Below the pieces are notes generated by a model that worked only from the letters and a program-made list of their open reading frames with translations, did no database searches and was not told the DNA's origin. A DNA stretch of 64,000 bases from Hydrogenophaga sp. 2FB (GTDB lineage Bacteria > Pseudomonadota > Gammaproteobacteria > Burkholderiales > Burkholderiaceae_C): assembly GCF_005503365.1 (NCBI RefSeq), contig NZ_SCML01000028.1, forward strand, positions 19,692 through 83,691, given 5' to 3'. Both the position numbers and the translations under genes were made by a program. Below, piece by piece: positions 9,062 through 18,551 of the stretch; the stretch's first letter is position 1; the number at the start of each line of letters is the position of its first letter.

Positions 9062-9493
9062 TCAGGATTTGCCTCGGGCGCGGCCCGACTGCTGCGTGGC
9101 AAACGTGATCTGGATCAGGCCGGCGCGGCGCGCGGCGTCCATCACGTTGATGACCGACTGGTGGGTGGCGGCCGCGTCGGCACTGATGATGACGACGGTT
9201 TCGCGGTTGTCCTGCGAGGCCATCGAGAGCACCCGGGTCAAGACCTCGACGCTCGCGCCCTCGACCACCTGGCGGTTGATGGAGTAGCGGCCATCGCTGC
9301 CCACCGCCACCACGATTTCGCTCGGGTTCTGCTTGGGCGCCTGGGCATCGGCCGTGGGCAGGTTCACCTTGAGCTCGGTGAACTTGCTGTAGGTGGTGGT
9401 GAGCATCAGGAAGATCAGCACCACCAGCAGGATGTCGATGAACGGGATCAGGTTGATCTCGGGCTCATCGCGCTCGCCACGCCGGAAGTTCAT
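9062..9493 (-). CDS. biopolymer transport protein ExbD/TolR family
   Basis: A 143-residue inner-membrane protein with one transmembrane helix (about 12-32, INLIPFIDILLVVLIFLMLTT). It carries the functional Asp20 of the proton channel in PFIDILL and a periplasmic domain with a C-terminal AGLIQITFAT strand. It forms the energising complex with the ExbB/TolQ protein encoded just upstream (four-base ATGA overlap). In Burkholderiales this pair next to lpxK-kdsB may support TonB-type uptake or the Tol system. No tonB or tolA is visible nearby. Confidence 0.92.
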   Translation of the reverse strand: MNFRRGERDEPEINLIPFIDILLVVLIFLMLTTTYSKFTELKVNLPTADAQAPKQNPSEIVVAVGSDGRYSINRQVVEGASVEVLTRVLSMASQDNRETVVIISADAAATHQSVINVMDAARRAGLIQITFATQQSGRARGKS

Positions 9494-10137
9494 AGCGTGG
9501 GCTTCCGCAGGGCCAGCAGGTGCCGCGCGAAGCGCTCGGAGGCGAGCTCCATGCCGAGCAGGTAGCTGTCCACCCGTGCGCGGAAGTAGCGCCAGAAGAT
9601 CAACGCCGGAATGGCAATGACCAGCCCGAACGCGGTGTTGTACAGCGCGATGGAAATGCCGTGAGCGAGCTGGGCCGGATTGCCCATGCCGGGCACCACG
9701 CCCGCGCCCTCGACGGCTTGTGAGCCGAAGATCTCGATCATGCCGATGACCGTGCCGAACAGGCCGAGCAGGGGAGCGGCCGAGGCGATGGTGGCCAGTG
9801 CGCCCAGGTATTTCTGCAGCTTCGCGGCGGCCTCGCGGCCCGCGCCTTCCAGGCTGGCGCGCAGATCGTCCTCGCTCGCGCGCGGGTTGATGTTGTAGGT
9901 GCGAAAGCCGGTGGCGAGCACCGTGCCCAGCACCGAGTTCTGTTCCAGCTGCTTGACCACGTCCGGACCGGGAATGCCGTTGCGCGACACCATGATGGCT
10001 TCGTCGAGCAACTTGGGCGGGGCGATCTTGCGCGTCTTGAGGCTGACAAAACGCTCGATGACCAGCGCCATGCCCAGCACGGAACAGATGATCAGGGGCC
10101 AGATCGGCCAACCGGCCGCTTGTATGATGGAAAACAA
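9490..10137 (-). CDS. MotA/TolQ/ExbB proton-channel family protein
   Basis: A 215-residue protein with three membrane segments (about 9-30, 108-130 and 155-178). The conserved TIASAAPLLGLFGTVIGMI block lines the proton pathway. The start codon is TTG 10137, giving MFSIIQAAGWPIWPLI, supported by GGAG seven bases upstream and by the family N-terminus; no ATG fits. It is the first gene of a minus-strand operon exbB-exbD-lpxK-Trm112-kdsB. Confidence 0.92.
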   Translation of the reverse strand: MFSIIQAAGWPIWPLIICSVLGMALVIERFVSLKTRKIAPPKLLDEAIMVSRNGIPGPDVVKQLEQNSVLGTVLATGFRTYNINPRASEDDLRASLEGAGREAAAKLQKYLGALATIASAAPLLGLFGTVIGMIEIFGSQAVEGAGVVPGMGNPAQLAHGISIALYNTAFGLVIAIPALIFWRYFRARVDSYLLGMELASERFARHLLALRKPTL

Positions 10138-10509
10138 ATCAGGGCTCCAGACGATTGCAGGCGATTGCCACCGGTTTCAGTGACCTTGAATGGTCGACGG
10201 ATTATGTCTCAGCCCACCACCGCCCCTCTGCAAATCACGGCCGCTCGGCCATTGCTTTGCGGTCCCGCGCTCGGGCCGCCTTCAGTCCCCGCTGATGCAC
10301 AGATTCTGTGGATAACTTTGTGAAAAACCCCCTTTCATTTTCGCCAAACGCAAGGCCACGCTGGGCTGGCGACGCATCGATGACAAAACAGGCAGTGCAA
10401 AACGCTTTGGAATCAACGCCCTTGGCGTCATGGCGCGCGGTTGTTACGCTTTCGATCGGCAACGCCAGCGTTGGTGCGGGCTGTGGACACATTTGCGCTG
10501 GAGAAGCCC
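10138..10509. other. intergenic region between exbB and xseA
   Basis: 372 bases with divergent genes at both ends, so both promoters should be here. I could not assign convincing -35/-10 pairs. An isolated DnaA-box match (TGTGGATAA, 10307-10315) is present but expected about once by chance in a window this size. Short open frames here show no coding character. Confidence 0.5.
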
Positions 10510-11805
10510 TTGTCTGAGCCATTTTTCGGCGCCGATGCGCCATCGGCGCGGCGCGTATGGGCAGTTGGGCCGCTGATGCGAGCCGTGGCGGACACACTCT
10601 CCGCCCGGTTCAATCCAGTGGCCGTGCGCGGCGAACTTTCCGGCTTCTCGCGCGCGGCCAGCGGGCATTGCTACTTCTCGCTCAAGGACGACACCGGCCA
10701 GGTCCGCTGCGCCCTGTTTCGCCGCTCGGCCGAGCAGCTCACGTTCGCCCCGCGCGATGGCCAATTGGTGGAGGCGCGCGGCAAGCTCGACGTGTATGGC
10801 CCGCGCGGCGATCTGCAACTCATCGTCGAGACGCTGCAGCCCGCGGGGCAGGGCGCCTTGTTCGAACAGTTCCTCAAGCTCAAGGCCCAGCTCGAAGCCG
10901 AGGGCCTGTTCGATGCCGCGCGCAAGCGGCCGCTACCGGCGCAGCCACGCAGCATCGGTGTGGTGACCTCGCTGGGCGCGGCGGCCTTGCGCGACGTGGT
11001 CACCGCGCTCAGGCGCCGCGTGCCGCACATTCCGGTGGTCATTTACCCGGCCTCGGTGCAGGGCACCCAGGCGCCAGCCGAACTCTGCGCTGCCTTGCAG
11101 GGCGCCTACCGACGCCACGCCGACACCGGCGAAAGCGAGGTCTTGCTGCTGGTGCGCGGGGGTGGTTCGCTGGAAGACCTGTGGTCGTTCAACGACCCGA
11201 CCCTGGTGCGCACCGTGGCGCAGGCGCCCATGCCGGTGGTCAGCGGTGTCGGGCACGAGACCGACTTCACCCTGGTCGACTTCGTCGCCGACCTGCGCGC
11301 TCCCACGCCCACCGCCGCCGCCGAGTTGTGCGCGCCCGCGCGCGAGCAGCGGCTCGGCGAACTGGCGTACCTGCGCGAGCGCATGGACGACGGCGTTCGC
11401 AGCGCCCTGGACCAGCGCGGCCAACGGCTGGACCGCCTGGCCCAGCGCATGGGGCGTCCCTCGGGTCGTCTGCACGACAGCCTGCAGCAACTCTCTGGTC
11501 TGCAGCACCGTCTGCAGAGCGGGTTGTTGCTGGCGGCGCACCAGCACCGCAACCGCTTGCAGGTATTGGCCAACGCCTTGCCGCCGTCCCTGCAACGCTC
11601 GATGGACGTGCAGCGACAGCGCCTGCAACGCGCGCAGGCCGCGCTGGGTCTGCTGGACCCGCAACTCGTGCTGGAGCGCGGCTACGCGTTCCTGACCGAC
11701 GAGCACGGTCAGGCCGTCACCAGCACCGCACAGACCCGGCCCGGTCAGGCCCTGCAAGCCACGCTGGCCGATGGCCGCATCGGCCTTCACGTGGACCGTG
11801 GCTGA
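10510..11805 (+). CDS. xseA: exodeoxyribonuclease VII large subunit
   Basis: About 431 residues; the catalytic subunit of exonuclease VII, which degrades single-stranded DNA to oligonucleotides. The N-terminal OB fold ([22 protein letters not shown]) and the [15 protein letters not shown] catalytic-domain motif are clear, followed by a long helical C-terminus. The start is taken as TTG 10510 (MSEPFFG) because GGAG sits six bases before it; the frame continues upstream without similarity. The small subunit xseB is not in this window. sodB follows after 125 bases with its own promoter. Confidence 0.94.
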   Translation: MSEPFFGADAPSARRVWAVGPLMRAVADTLSARFNPVAVRGELSGFSRAASGHCYFSLKDDTGQVRCALFRRSAEQLTFAPRDGQLVEARGKLDVYGPRGDLQLIVETLQPAGQGALFEQFLKLKAQLEAEGLFDAARKRPLPAQPRSIGVVTSLGAAALRDVVTALRRRVPHIPVVIYPASVQGTQAPAELCAALQGAYRRHADTGESEVLLLVRGGGSLEDLWSFNDPTLVRTVAQAPMPVVSGVGHETDFTLVDFVADLRAPTPTAAAELCAPAREQRLGELAYLRERMDDGVRSALDQRGQRLDRLAQRMGRPSGRLHDSLQQLSGLQHRLQSGLLLAAHQHRNRLQVLANALPPSLQRSMDVQRQRLQRAQAALGLLDPQLVLERGYAFLTDEHGQAVTSTAQTRPGQALQATLADGRIGLHVDRG

Positions 11806-11838
11806 GCCCAAGTAACCCTGCTCGCCGTGCCCTCAATG

Positions 11839-11859
11839 ACCGTGCCTACAATGCACGGT
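11839..11859 (+). promoter_or_regulatory. sodB promoter -10 inside an inverted repeat
   Basis: Perfect 7-bp arms ACCGTGC and GCACGGT enclose CTACAAT, whose TACAAT (11847-11852) is a good sigma-70 -10. An imperfect direct copy of the left part (CCGTGCCCTCAATG) starts at about 11825. The layout looks like an operator laid over a promoter, about 70 bases before sodB. No strong -35 is seen. Confidence 0.5.
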
Positions 11860-11930
11860 CCAACGGCCTGGCGGCGTTGCAGCCCCTGGCCGAGTGCGCA
11901 CTTTCACAACACCAACGCAAGAGGAACCCC

Positions 11931-12512
11931 ATGGAACATACCCTCCCGAAACTGCCCTACGACCTGGACGCCCTGGCGCCGCATTACAGCCGCGAAACGC
12001 TGGAGTTTCACCACGGCAAGCACCACAACGCGTATGTGGTCAACCTCAACAACCTGCAAAAGGGCACCGAGTTTGAAAACATGGACCTCGAGTCCATCAT
12101 CAAGAAGTCCAGCGGCGGCATCTACAACAACTCCGCCCAGATCTGGAACCACACCTTCTTCTGGAACTGCATGAAGCCCAACGGTGGTGGCGAGCCTTCC
12201 GGCGCGCTGGCCGCGGCCATCACCGCCAAGTTCGGCAGCTACGCCGCCTTCAAGGAAGCCTTCGTCAAGTCCGCCGTGGGCAACTTCGGCTCGGGCTGGA
12301 CCTGGCTGGTGAAGAAGGCCGACGGCTCGGTCGACATCGTCAACATGGGCGCTGCCGGCACCCCGCTGACCACCGCCGACAAGGCCCTGCTGACCGTGGA
12401 CGTGTGGGAACACGCCTACTACATCGACTACCGCAACCTGCGTCCCAAGTTCGTCGAGACCTTCCTCGACAAGCTGGTCAACTGGTCCTTCGCTGAAGCC
12501 AATTTCGCTTGA
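11931..12512 (+). CDS. sodB: superoxide dismutase (Fe)
   Basis: A 193-residue cytoplasmic enzyme that dismutates superoxide to oxygen and hydrogen peroxide. The metal ligands are His27 (HHGKHH), His74 (WNHTFFW), Asp157 and His161 (DVWEHAYY). The pattern and length match iron-type SodB rather than the manganese type, though the two are hard to separate by sequence alone. The start ATG 11931 has GAGGA about six bases upstream. It is a single-gene unit with a strong terminator behind it and an inverted-repeat promoter in front. Confidence 0.96.
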   Translation: MEHTLPKLPYDLDALAPHYSRETLEFHHGKHHNAYVVNLNNLQKGTEFENMDLESIIKKSSGGIYNNSAQIWNHTFFWNCMKPNGGGEPSGALAAAITAKFGSYAAFKEAFVKSAVGNFGSGWTWLVKKADGSVDIVNMGAAGTPLTTADKALLTVDVWEHAYYIDYRNLRPKFVETFLDKLVNWSFAEANFA

Positions 12513-12528
12513 GCGTTCGTGGCTGAAC

Positions 12529-12562
12529 AAAGGGCTCGAAGGGTGACCTTCGAGCCCTTTTT
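12529..12562 (+). terminator. sodB terminator
   Basis: A long perfect stem (AAAGGGCTCGAAGG paired with CCTTCGAGCCCTTT) around a GTGA tetraloop, ending in five T. Confidence 0.92.
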
Positions 12563-12747
12563 GCTTATTGCCCGCCGATTGCCCGCGATTTTTTTTGATT
12601 CCTTTTTGCATCGTGAGACTGGGCTTGCAAAAACGGGGGCTTGGTGAAAGCGCTGAAAGCAAAATCACGGGTTGGTCCGATGATCCGGTCCCTGAGCGAC
12701 GCGTGCCGCGCAGAACGCGGCCACCCTAACCAAATCTGGAGATAGAA

Positions 12748-14985
12748 ATGAGCAGCCAGCAACCCACCATCATCTACACCCTGACGGACGAAGCACCGCT
12801 GCTGGCCACCAGTGCGTTCCTGCCGATCATTCGCACGTTTGCCGCGCCGGTCGGCATCAATGTCGCCACGCGCGACATCTCGGTGGCCGGGCGCGTGCTG
12901 GCCGCCTTCCCCGAACACCTGAGCGAAGAACAGCGCGTCTCCGACGACCTGGCCGAACTGGGCAAGCTCACGCTCAAGGCCGAAGCCAACATCATCAAGC
13001 TGCCCAACATCAGCGCGTCGGTGGCGCAGCTGAAGGCGGTGATCAAGGAACTGCAGGACAAGGGCTACAAGATTCCGGACTACCCGGAAAGCCCGAAGAC
13101 CGACGAAGAAAAAGACATCCGCACGCGCTACAACAAGTGCACGGGCAGCGCCGTGAATCCGGTGCTGCGCGAAGGCAACTCCGACCGCCGCGCCCCGCGC
13201 GCCGTCAAGGAATACGCGCGCAAGAACCCGCACAGCATGGGCGACTGGAGCCAGGCCTCGCGCTCGCACGTCTCGCACATGCACCACGGCGACTTCTACC
13301 ACGGTGAGAAGTCGATGACGCTGGACAAGGCGCGCGACGTGAAGATGGAGCTCATCACCAAGAGCGGCAAGACCATCGTGCTCAAGTCCAAGGTCTCGCT
13401 GCTCGACCGCGAAGTCGTCGACTCGATGTTCATGAGCAAGAAGGCCCTGCTGGCCTTCTACGAGAAGGAAATCGAAGACGCGCGCAAGACCGGCGTGATG
13501 TTCTCGCTGCACGTGAAGGCCACGATGATGAAGGTGTCGCACCCCATCGTGTTCGGCCACTGCGTGCGCATCTTCTACAAGGAAGCCTTCGAAAAACACG
13601 GCAAGCTGTTCGACGAACTGGGCGTCAACGTCAACAACGGCATGGTCGATCTCTACAACAAGATCGCCACGCTGCCGCAAAGCAAGCAGGACGAGATCAA
13701 GCGCGACCTGCACGCCTGCCACGAGCACCGCCCCGAGCTGGCCATGGTCGACTCGGCCAAGGGCATCACCAACTTCCACTCGCCCAACGACGTGATCGTG
13801 GACGCGTCCATGCCCGCCATGATCCGCAACAGCGGCAAGATGTGGGGCGCTGACGGCCGCCTGAAGGACGTGAAGGCCGTGATGCCCGAATCGACCTTCG
13901 CCCGCATCTACCAGGAGATCATCAACTTCTGCAAGTGGCATGGCGCGTTCGACCCCAAGACCATGGGCACCGTGCCCAACGTGGGTCTGATGGCCCAGCA
14001 GGCCGAGGAATACGGCTCGCACGACAAGACCTTCGAGGTGCCCGAAGACGGCGTGGCCAACATCACCGACCTGAACACCGGCGAGGTGCTGATGAGCCAG
14101 GACGTGGAAGCCGGTGACATCTGGCGCATGTGCCAGGTCAAGGATGCCGCGATCCGCGACTGGGTCAAGCTGGCCGTCACGCGCGCGCGCAACTCGGGCA
14201 TGCCCGTGGTGTTCTGGCTGGACTCGTACCGCCCGCACGAAGCGCAGCTGATCACCAAGGTCAAGATGTACCTGCACGAGCACAACACGGCGGGCCTGGA
14301 CATCCAGATCATGAGCCAGGTGCGCGCCATGCGCTACACCCTGGAGCGCGTGATCCGCGGCCAGGACACCATCAGCGCCACCGGCAACATCCTGCGCGAC
14401 TACCTGACCGACCTGTTCCCGATCATGGAACTGGGCACCTCGGCCAAGATGCTGTCCATCGTGCCGCTGATGGCCGGTGGCGGCATGTACGAAACCGGTG
14501 CCGGTGGTTCCGCGCCCAAGCACGTGCAGCAGCTGGTGGAAGAAAACCACCTGCGCTGGGATTCGCTGGGTGAGTTCCTGGCCCTGGCCGTGTCGTTCGA
14601 AGACCTCGGCATCAAGACCGGCAACGAGAAAGCCAAGATCCTGGCCAGGACGCTGGATGCGGCCACGGGCCAGCTGCTGGACAACAACAAGAACCCCTCG
14701 CCCAAGACCGGCCAGCTCGACAACCGTGGCAGCCAGTTCTACCTGGCGCTGTACTGGGCACAAGCCTTGGCCGCGCAGACCGACGACGCGGCGCTGGCCG
14801 CCAAGTTCGCGCCGCTGGCCAAGCAACTGGCCGACAACGAGAAGACCATCGTGGACGAGTTGAACAAGGTCCAGGGCAAGGCGGTCGACATCGGCGGCTA
14901 CTACAAGCCCGACTTCAGCAAGCTCGAGACGATCATGCGCCCGAGCAAGACCTTCAACGCCGCGCTGGCGTCGCTCCAGGCCTGA
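12748..14985 (+). CDS. monomeric NADP-dependent isocitrate dehydrogenase
   Basis: A 745-residue enzyme of the large monomeric class that oxidises isocitrate to 2-oxoglutarate and makes NADPH in the TCA cycle. Its length and many motifs are typical of the class ([19 protein letters not shown] near 130-150, [17 protein letters not shown] near 255, [15 protein letters not shown] near 495). It is unrelated in sequence to the dimeric enzyme encoded 650 bases downstream. GGAGATAGAA precedes ATG 12748. It lies between two strong terminators, so it is probably monocistronic. Confidence 0.96.
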   Translation: MSSQQPTIIYTLTDEAPLLATSAFLPIIRTFAAPVGINVATRDISVAGRVLAAFPEHLSEEQRVSDDLAELGKLTLKAEANIIKLPNISASVAQLKAVIKELQDKGYKIPDYPESPKTDEEKDIRTRYNKCTGSAVNPVLREGNSDRRAPRAVKEYARKNPHSMGDWSQASRSHVSHMHHGDFYHGEKSMTLDKARDVKMELITKSGKTIVLKSKVSLLDREVVDSMFMSKKALLAFYEKEIEDARKTGVMFSLHVKATMMKVSHPIVFGHCVRIFYKEAFEKHGKLFDELGVNVNNGMVDLYNKIATLPQSKQDEIKRDLHACHEHRPELAMVDSAKGITNFHSPNDVIVDASMPAMIRNSGKMWGADGRLKDVKAVMPESTFARIYQEIINFCKWHGAFDPKTMGTVPNVGLMAQQAEEYGSHDKTFEVPEDGVANITDLNTGEVLMSQDVEAGDIWRMCQVKDAAIRDWVKLAVTRARNSGMPVVFWLDSYRPHEAQLITKVKMYLHEHNTAGLDIQIMSQVRAMRYTLERVIRGQDTISATGNILRDYLTDLFPIMELGTSAKMLSIVPLMAGGGMYETGAGGSAPKHVQQLVEENHLRWDSLGEFLALAVSFEDLGIKTGNEKAKILARTLDAATGQLLDNNKNPSPKTGQLDNRGSQFYLALYWAQALAAQTDDAALAAKFAPLAKQLADNEKTIVDELNKVQGKAVDIGGYYKPDFSKLETIMRPSKTFNAALASLQA

Positions 14986-15009
14986 GGGTTTTAAAGAAGC
15001 CCGAGAGCG

Positions 15010-15039
15010 AAAGGGCCGCCGGCAACGGCGGCCTTTTTT
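15010..15039. terminator. bidirectional intrinsic terminator
   Basis: Stem GGCCGCCG/CGGCGGCC extended by A-T pairs, loop GCAA, then six T. It lies between the monomeric isocitrate dehydrogenase gene and the convergent DUF192 gene; its T run touches that gene's stop codon. Confidence 0.88.
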
Positions 15040-15499
15040 ACTTGGTGAACGGTGAGCCGCCGAGTTTTGTTCCCGCCTTGATGCCGCGCTGGGCGAACCA
15101 GCCCTTGTGCATCTCCAGCACATAGCGCACCGGCTTGGCCGAGCAGTGCGAGTCCAGGCTTTGCGGCTGCATGTCGGCCAGGTTCACGATGGTGCCGTCG
15201 TCCGCGATGAAGGCGGCGGTCAACGGCAGCAAGGTGTTTTTCATCCAGAAGCACTGGCCCGAAGGCTGCTCGAAGACGAACAGCATGCCTTCGTTGGTGC
15301 CCATCTCCCGACGGAACATGAGCCCGATTTCGCGCTGCTGCGGCGTGGACGCCACCTGCGCGTCGATCAGGCGCATGCCGGCCGACAAGGAGACGCGGGG
15401 CAACTGCAGTTGTGGCTGAGGCTGCGGCTGCGCTTGAGACCAGGCCGGCCCGCTGAAAACGAAGAACAGGCAGCACAGGCGGATAAACAGGCGTTTCAT
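15038..15499 (-). CDS. DUF192 family exported protein
   Basis: A 153-residue protein with a signal peptide (about 1-21, ending PAWSQA) and a QPQPQPQLQ stretch before a single DUF192 domain. The family motif block is visible: [22 protein letters not shown], then [16 protein letters not shown] and [17 protein letters not shown]. The function of the family is unknown; it is a small periplasmic beta-barrel-like domain. It is divergent from the dimeric isocitrate dehydrogenase gene across 134 bases. Confidence 0.9.
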   Translation of the reverse strand: MKRLFIRLCCLFFVFSGPAWSQAQPQPQPQLQLPRVSLSAGMRLIDAQVASTPQQREIGLMFRREMGTNEGMLFVFEQPSGQCFWMKNTLLPLTAAFIADDGTIVNLADMQPQSLDSHCSAKPVRYVLEMHKGWFAQRGIKAGTKLGGSPFTK

Positions 15500-15633
15500 G
15501 CGTCGATGGGGGTGGTGGTCGCGTCAGGCCCGGATTGTCCGCGAACAGGCGGCGGCGCGGGCGGGGTGTGCAGGTGTTGAGTCTAGAATTCCGCGGCTTG
15601 TTCCCGCATCCGATTTCCAGGAGCCATTCCCGC

Positions 15634-16893
15634 ATGTACCAGCACATCCAGGTGCCGACCCAAGGTCAGAAAATCACCGTCAACGCCGACCGATCGCTCA
15701 ACGTGCCCGATGAGCCGATCGTGCCGTACATCGAAGGCGATGGCACCGGCCTGGACATCACGCCGGTGATGATCAAGGTGGTCGACGCGGCGGTGCTCAG
15801 GGCCTACGCGGGTCGCAAGAAGATCCACTGGATGGAGGTATATGCCGGCCAGAAGGCCACCCAGGTGTATGGCCCCGACATGTGGTTGCCGGACGAAACG
15901 GTCGCCGCGCTGCGCGAGCATGTGGTGTCCATCAAGGGCCCGCTGACCACGCCGGTGGGCAGCGGCATCCGGTCGCTCAACGTGGCCTTGCGCCAGGCGC
16001 TGGACCTCTACGTCTGCCTGCGCCCGGTGCAATACCTGCAGGGCGTGCCCTCGCCGCTGAAGGAACCCGAGAAGACCCATATGGTGGTCTTCCGCGAGAA
16101 CTCCGAAGACATCTATGCCGGCATCGAGTTCGAGGCAGGCTCGCCCCAGGCGCAACGGCTGATCCGCCTGCTGCAGGACGAGATGGGCGTGACCACGATC
16201 CGTTTTCCCGACACGTCGGGCATCGGCATCAAGACGGTGTCGATGGAAGGCACCGAGCGCCTGATGCGCAAGGCGATCCAGTACGCGATCGACCACGACA
16301 AGCCCAGCGTGACCATCGTGCACAAGGGCAACATCATGCGGCACACCGAAGGCGCTTTTCGCGACTGGGCCTACGCGCTGGCGAAGAAGGAATTCGGTGC
16401 CGTGGCGCTCGACGGCGGCCCCTGGTGCCAGCTGCGCAACCCGAAGACCGGCCGGGACATCCTCGTCAAGGACTGTTTTGCCGACGACTTCCTGCAGCAG
16501 ATCCTGTTGCGCCCGCTGGAGTTTTCGGTGGTGGCCACGCTGAACCTCAACGGCGACTACATCGCCGACGCGCTGGCCGCGCAGGTGGGGGGCATCGGCA
16601 TCGCGCCCGGTGCCAACCTGTCGGACACGCTGGCCTGCTTCGAGCCCACGCACGGCCCCGTGCCCAAACTCGCCGGCAGGGACTACGCCAACCCGTGCGC
16701 GGAAATCCTGGCCGCCGAGATGATGCTGCGCCACCTGGGCTGGAAGGAAGCCGCCGACGTGATCATCGACGCGCTCAAGCGCGCCATCACCAGCAAGCAG
16801 GTCACGCACGACTTTGCCCGGCTGATGGCGGGCGCCACCCAGGTGAGCTGCTCCGGTTTCGGCCAGGTCATGGTCGAGATGATGGACGAGTGA
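15634..16893 (+). CDS. icd: dimeric isocitrate dehydrogenase with altered cofactor site
   Basis: A 419-residue homodimeric isocitrate dehydrogenase, alignable without gaps to E. coli Icd over its C-terminal half. The substrate loop [13 protein letters not shown] keeps the serine (Ser114) that AceK phosphorylates in E. coli. The coenzyme region reads [16 protein letters not shown] where E. coli has THGTAPKYAGQDKVNP, and VTHDFAR replaces VTYDFER. By E. coli numbering Tyr345 is Leu, Val351 is Ala and Tyr391 is His, while Lys344 and Arg395 remain. NAD or mixed specificity is therefore possible. ATG 15634 has an AGGAG-type site. The 3' end overlaps the convergent glycosylase gene by 26 bases. Confidence 0.93.
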   Translation: MYQHIQVPTQGQKITVNADRSLNVPDEPIVPYIEGDGTGLDITPVMIKVVDAAVLRAYAGRKKIHWMEVYAGQKATQVYGPDMWLPDETVAALREHVVSIKGPLTTPVGSGIRSLNVALRQALDLYVCLRPVQYLQGVPSPLKEPEKTHMVVFRENSEDIYAGIEFEAGSPQAQRLIRLLQDEMGVTTIRFPDTSGIGIKTVSMEGTERLMRKAIQYAIDHDKPSVTIVHKGNIMRHTEGAFRDWAYALAKKEFGAVALDGGPWCQLRNPKTGRDILVKDCFADDFLQQILLRPLEFSVVATLNLNGDYIADALAAQVGGIGIAPGANLSDTLACFEPTHGPVPKLAGRDYANPCAEILAAEMMLRHLGWKEAADVIIDALKRAITSKQVTHDFARLMAGATQVSCSGFGQVMVEMMDE

Positions 16894-17506
16894 GGTTCGA
16901 TGCGGTGAGCGCGGCAATGCGCTCCCGCAGGGAAGGCAGCACCTCGTCTTCAAACCACGGGTTGCGGCGCAGCCACCCGTTGTTGCGCGGACTGGGGTGG
17001 GGCAGAGGAAGCAGCGCGGGCCCATGGTCGCGCCAGCCGCGCACCGTTTGCGTCAGCGTTTCGCGGGCGTTCGGTTGCAGGTGCCAGGCTTGCGCGTACT
17101 GCCCGATCGCCAAGGTCAATTGAAGCCGGGGCAAGTGCGCCAGCAGCCGGGCACGCCACGCGGCCGCGCACTCGGGCCGTGGCGGCAGATCGCCCGACCG
17201 ACCCGTCCCCGGGTAACAGAAACCCATCGGCAGGATGGCGATGCGTTCCGGGTCGTAGAACACATCGGCGTCGACGCCCATCCATGCGCGAAGGCGGTCG
17301 CCACTGGCATCGTCAAAAGGCACGCCGCTGCGATGCACCTTGCGCCCTGGCGCCTGGCCGGCAATGAGGATGCGGGCTCGCGACCCGGCTTGCAGCACGG
17401 GTCTGGGTCCATGCGGAAGCTGCGCCGCGCAGATCGTGCAGTGGCGCACGTCCTTCAACAAGTGCTCGAGTTCGTCTTCAGAGGATGGTGTGGTGGTGGA
17501 TGGCAT
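16868..17506 (-). CDS. uracil-DNA glycosylase-like protein (COG1573 type)
   Basis: A 212-residue protein of the uracil-DNA glycosylase superfamily. The GQAPG motif near 51 and the C-terminal [19 protein letters not shown] fit the family; this subgroup is common in proteobacteria and poorly characterised. An N-terminal [19 protein letters not shown] stretch holds two cysteines but not the four needed for the iron-sulfur cluster of family 4/5 enzymes. ATG 17506 is chosen because it falls one base after the cytochrome c stop, so it is probably the last gene of the ferritin-like/cytochrome operon driven by the ECF promoter. Confidence 0.8.
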   Translation of the reverse strand: MPSTTTPSSEDELEHLLKDVRHCTICAAQLPHGPRPVLQAGSRARILIAGQAPGRKVHRSGVPFDDASGDRLRAWMGVDADVFYDPERIAILPMGFCYPGTGRSGDLPPRPECAAAWRARLLAHLPRLQLTLAIGQYAQAWHLQPNARETLTQTVRGWRDHGPALLPLPHPSPRNNGWLRRNPWFEDEVLPSLRERIAALTASNLTRPSSRP

Positions 17507-17507
17507 G

Positions 17508-17912
17508 TCACCGCGTGGCGGCCTTTGGCGGTCTGCATTCAGGCGTTGTGTTCGCTTGCCGCAGATAGGCGATGAGGTCCGCACGGTCCTTCGGGTCGGG
17601 CACGCCATCGTAGGTCATCGAGCTGCCGGGCACAGTCTTCAGCGGTTGTGCCAGAAACAGGTTCAGGGTTTTTTCGTCCCAGGTGATGCGCGAGTTCTTC
17701 ATCGCCTGGGAGTAGTTGAACCCCGGCACGCTGCCCGCTGGCCGCCCCAGCAACCCGCAGTGACGCGGGCCCACGCGGTCGTAGGCGAGCGCGTGACACG
17801 CCATGCAGCGTGCGTACACCTTCGCGCCGTGCAGCGCATCGGGCGCGGCCTGCGCCACCCCGATGCCGGCCGCCGCGAACGCGCAGGCCAGCCAGGCACG
17901 GCACGCCGTCAT
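17508..17912 (-). CDS. class I cytochrome c, exported
   Basis: A 134-residue protein with a signal peptide (about 1-22, ending AQAA) and one covalent haem site CMACH (Cys36-His40). The PGSSMTYDGVPDPKDRADLIAYL segment supplies the Met axial ligand and matches cytochromes of the c2/c550 type. It should be a periplasmic electron carrier. It overlaps the upstream ferritin-like gene by four bases (ATGA), and the glycosylase-like gene follows after one base. The partner protein is unknown. Confidence 0.88.
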   Translation of the reverse strand: MTACRAWLACAFAAAGIGVAQAAPDALHGAKVYARCMACHALAYDRVGPRHCGLLGRPAGSVPGFNYSQAMKNSRITWDEKTLNLFLAQPLKTVPGSSMTYDGVPDPKDRADLIAYLRQANTTPECRPPKAATR

Positions 17913-18481
17913 GCCATGAAAGCCGATGGCACAGGTGCCTGGCCCAGGGCCTGGCGCAGGACGGCCCAGTGCATGGCCTCGTCGCCCAGGATGCTGGCCG
18001 CGGCCTTGGCCAGATCGCGGTTGCCGAACAAGGGCACGGCGCCCAGATAGGCACTCACCGCGCCTTGCTCCAGCTTGGCGGCGAACTGCAGCACGTCCGC
18101 CTGCGATTTCAGTTGGTCGACCGGAAAGTTGTAGTTGGCTTTGGCCAGCGCTGGCTTGCCGCCGAGTTTCACCACCGTCTTGGCCAACAGGTCCGCGTGC
18201 TCCTTGTGGTGGCCTTGAAAGGTCACCGCGAGGTCCAGCACGGGCTTCTCCAGCAACTTGCTTTCCGCTCCGAGCTGGTAGGCCGCGATGGCCTCAAGCT
18301 CGGCGCCGAGTGCGGTGTTGAGGATTTGAATGTCCTGCGGCGCGCCACTGCCGGCTTTCGCCGCGAGCGCATCCTTGCCCGCGAGCAATGCGACCGCCGC
18401 GCCCGAGAGCACGAGGCCGGACTGGCCGAGAAAGAGGCGGCGCGCAGCGGCGGGGTGGGGCATCAGAAGAAACGACGACAT
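17909..18481 (-). CDS. Tat-exported ferritin-like domain protein
   Basis: A 190-residue protein. The N-terminus carries a twin-arginine motif (ARRLFLG, about 13-19) and a hydrophobic stretch, so folded export is likely. The mature part is a four-helix ferritin-like domain with candidate metal ligands Glu61/Glu63, His91/His92/His95, Glu138, Glu168 and His171. ATG 18481 is chosen because GGAG lies six bases before it. Its promoter is a GGGAAC-N17-CGTCCAATG element identical at key positions to the one before the sigma factor gene. It is the first gene of an operon with cytochrome c. The substrate (iron, or an oxidant) is unknown. Confidence 0.82.
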   Translation of the reverse strand: MSSFLLMPHPAAARRLFLGQSGLVLSGAAVALLAGKDALAAKAGSGAPQDIQILNTALGAELEAIAAYQLGAESKLLEKPVLDLAVTFQGHHKEHADLLAKTVVKLGGKPALAKANYNFPVDQLKSQADVLQFAAKLEQGAVSAYLGAVPLFGNRDLAKAAASILGDEAMHWAVLRQALGQAPVPSAFMA

Positions 18482-18508
18482 GGTGATCTCCAAAGGTGTT
18501 GTGACGTC

Positions 18509-18540
18509 CATTGGACGGAGCACCTGTTCGCCACGTTCCC
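18509..18540 (-). promoter_or_regulatory. ECF-type promoter of the ferritin-like operon
   Basis: Reading on the minus strand: GGGAAC (-35), 17 bases, CGTCCAATG (-10 region). The GGAAC/CGTC pairing is the classic ECF sigma promoter form. It lies about 28 bases before the start codon and repeats, with the same spacing, in front of the sigma gene. Confidence 0.75.
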
Positions 18541-18551
18541 GTTTTGTGCCC

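Noticed and set aside
10307..10315. Perfect DnaA box (TGTGGATAA) upstream of xseA
   Set aside because: Single copy with no cluster, no AT-rich unwinding element and no dnaA or dnaN nearby; a 9-mer match is expected about once by chance on two strands of 64 kb.
10308..10517. 69-codon frame before xseA
   Set aside because: GTG start without a ribosome site, overlaps the xseA start region, no similarity or coding character seen.
12565..15123. 852-codon open frame antisense to the monomeric isocitrate dehydrogenase
   Set aside because: It is a mirror of a real, full-length gene; it crosses two terminators and has no recognisable domain.
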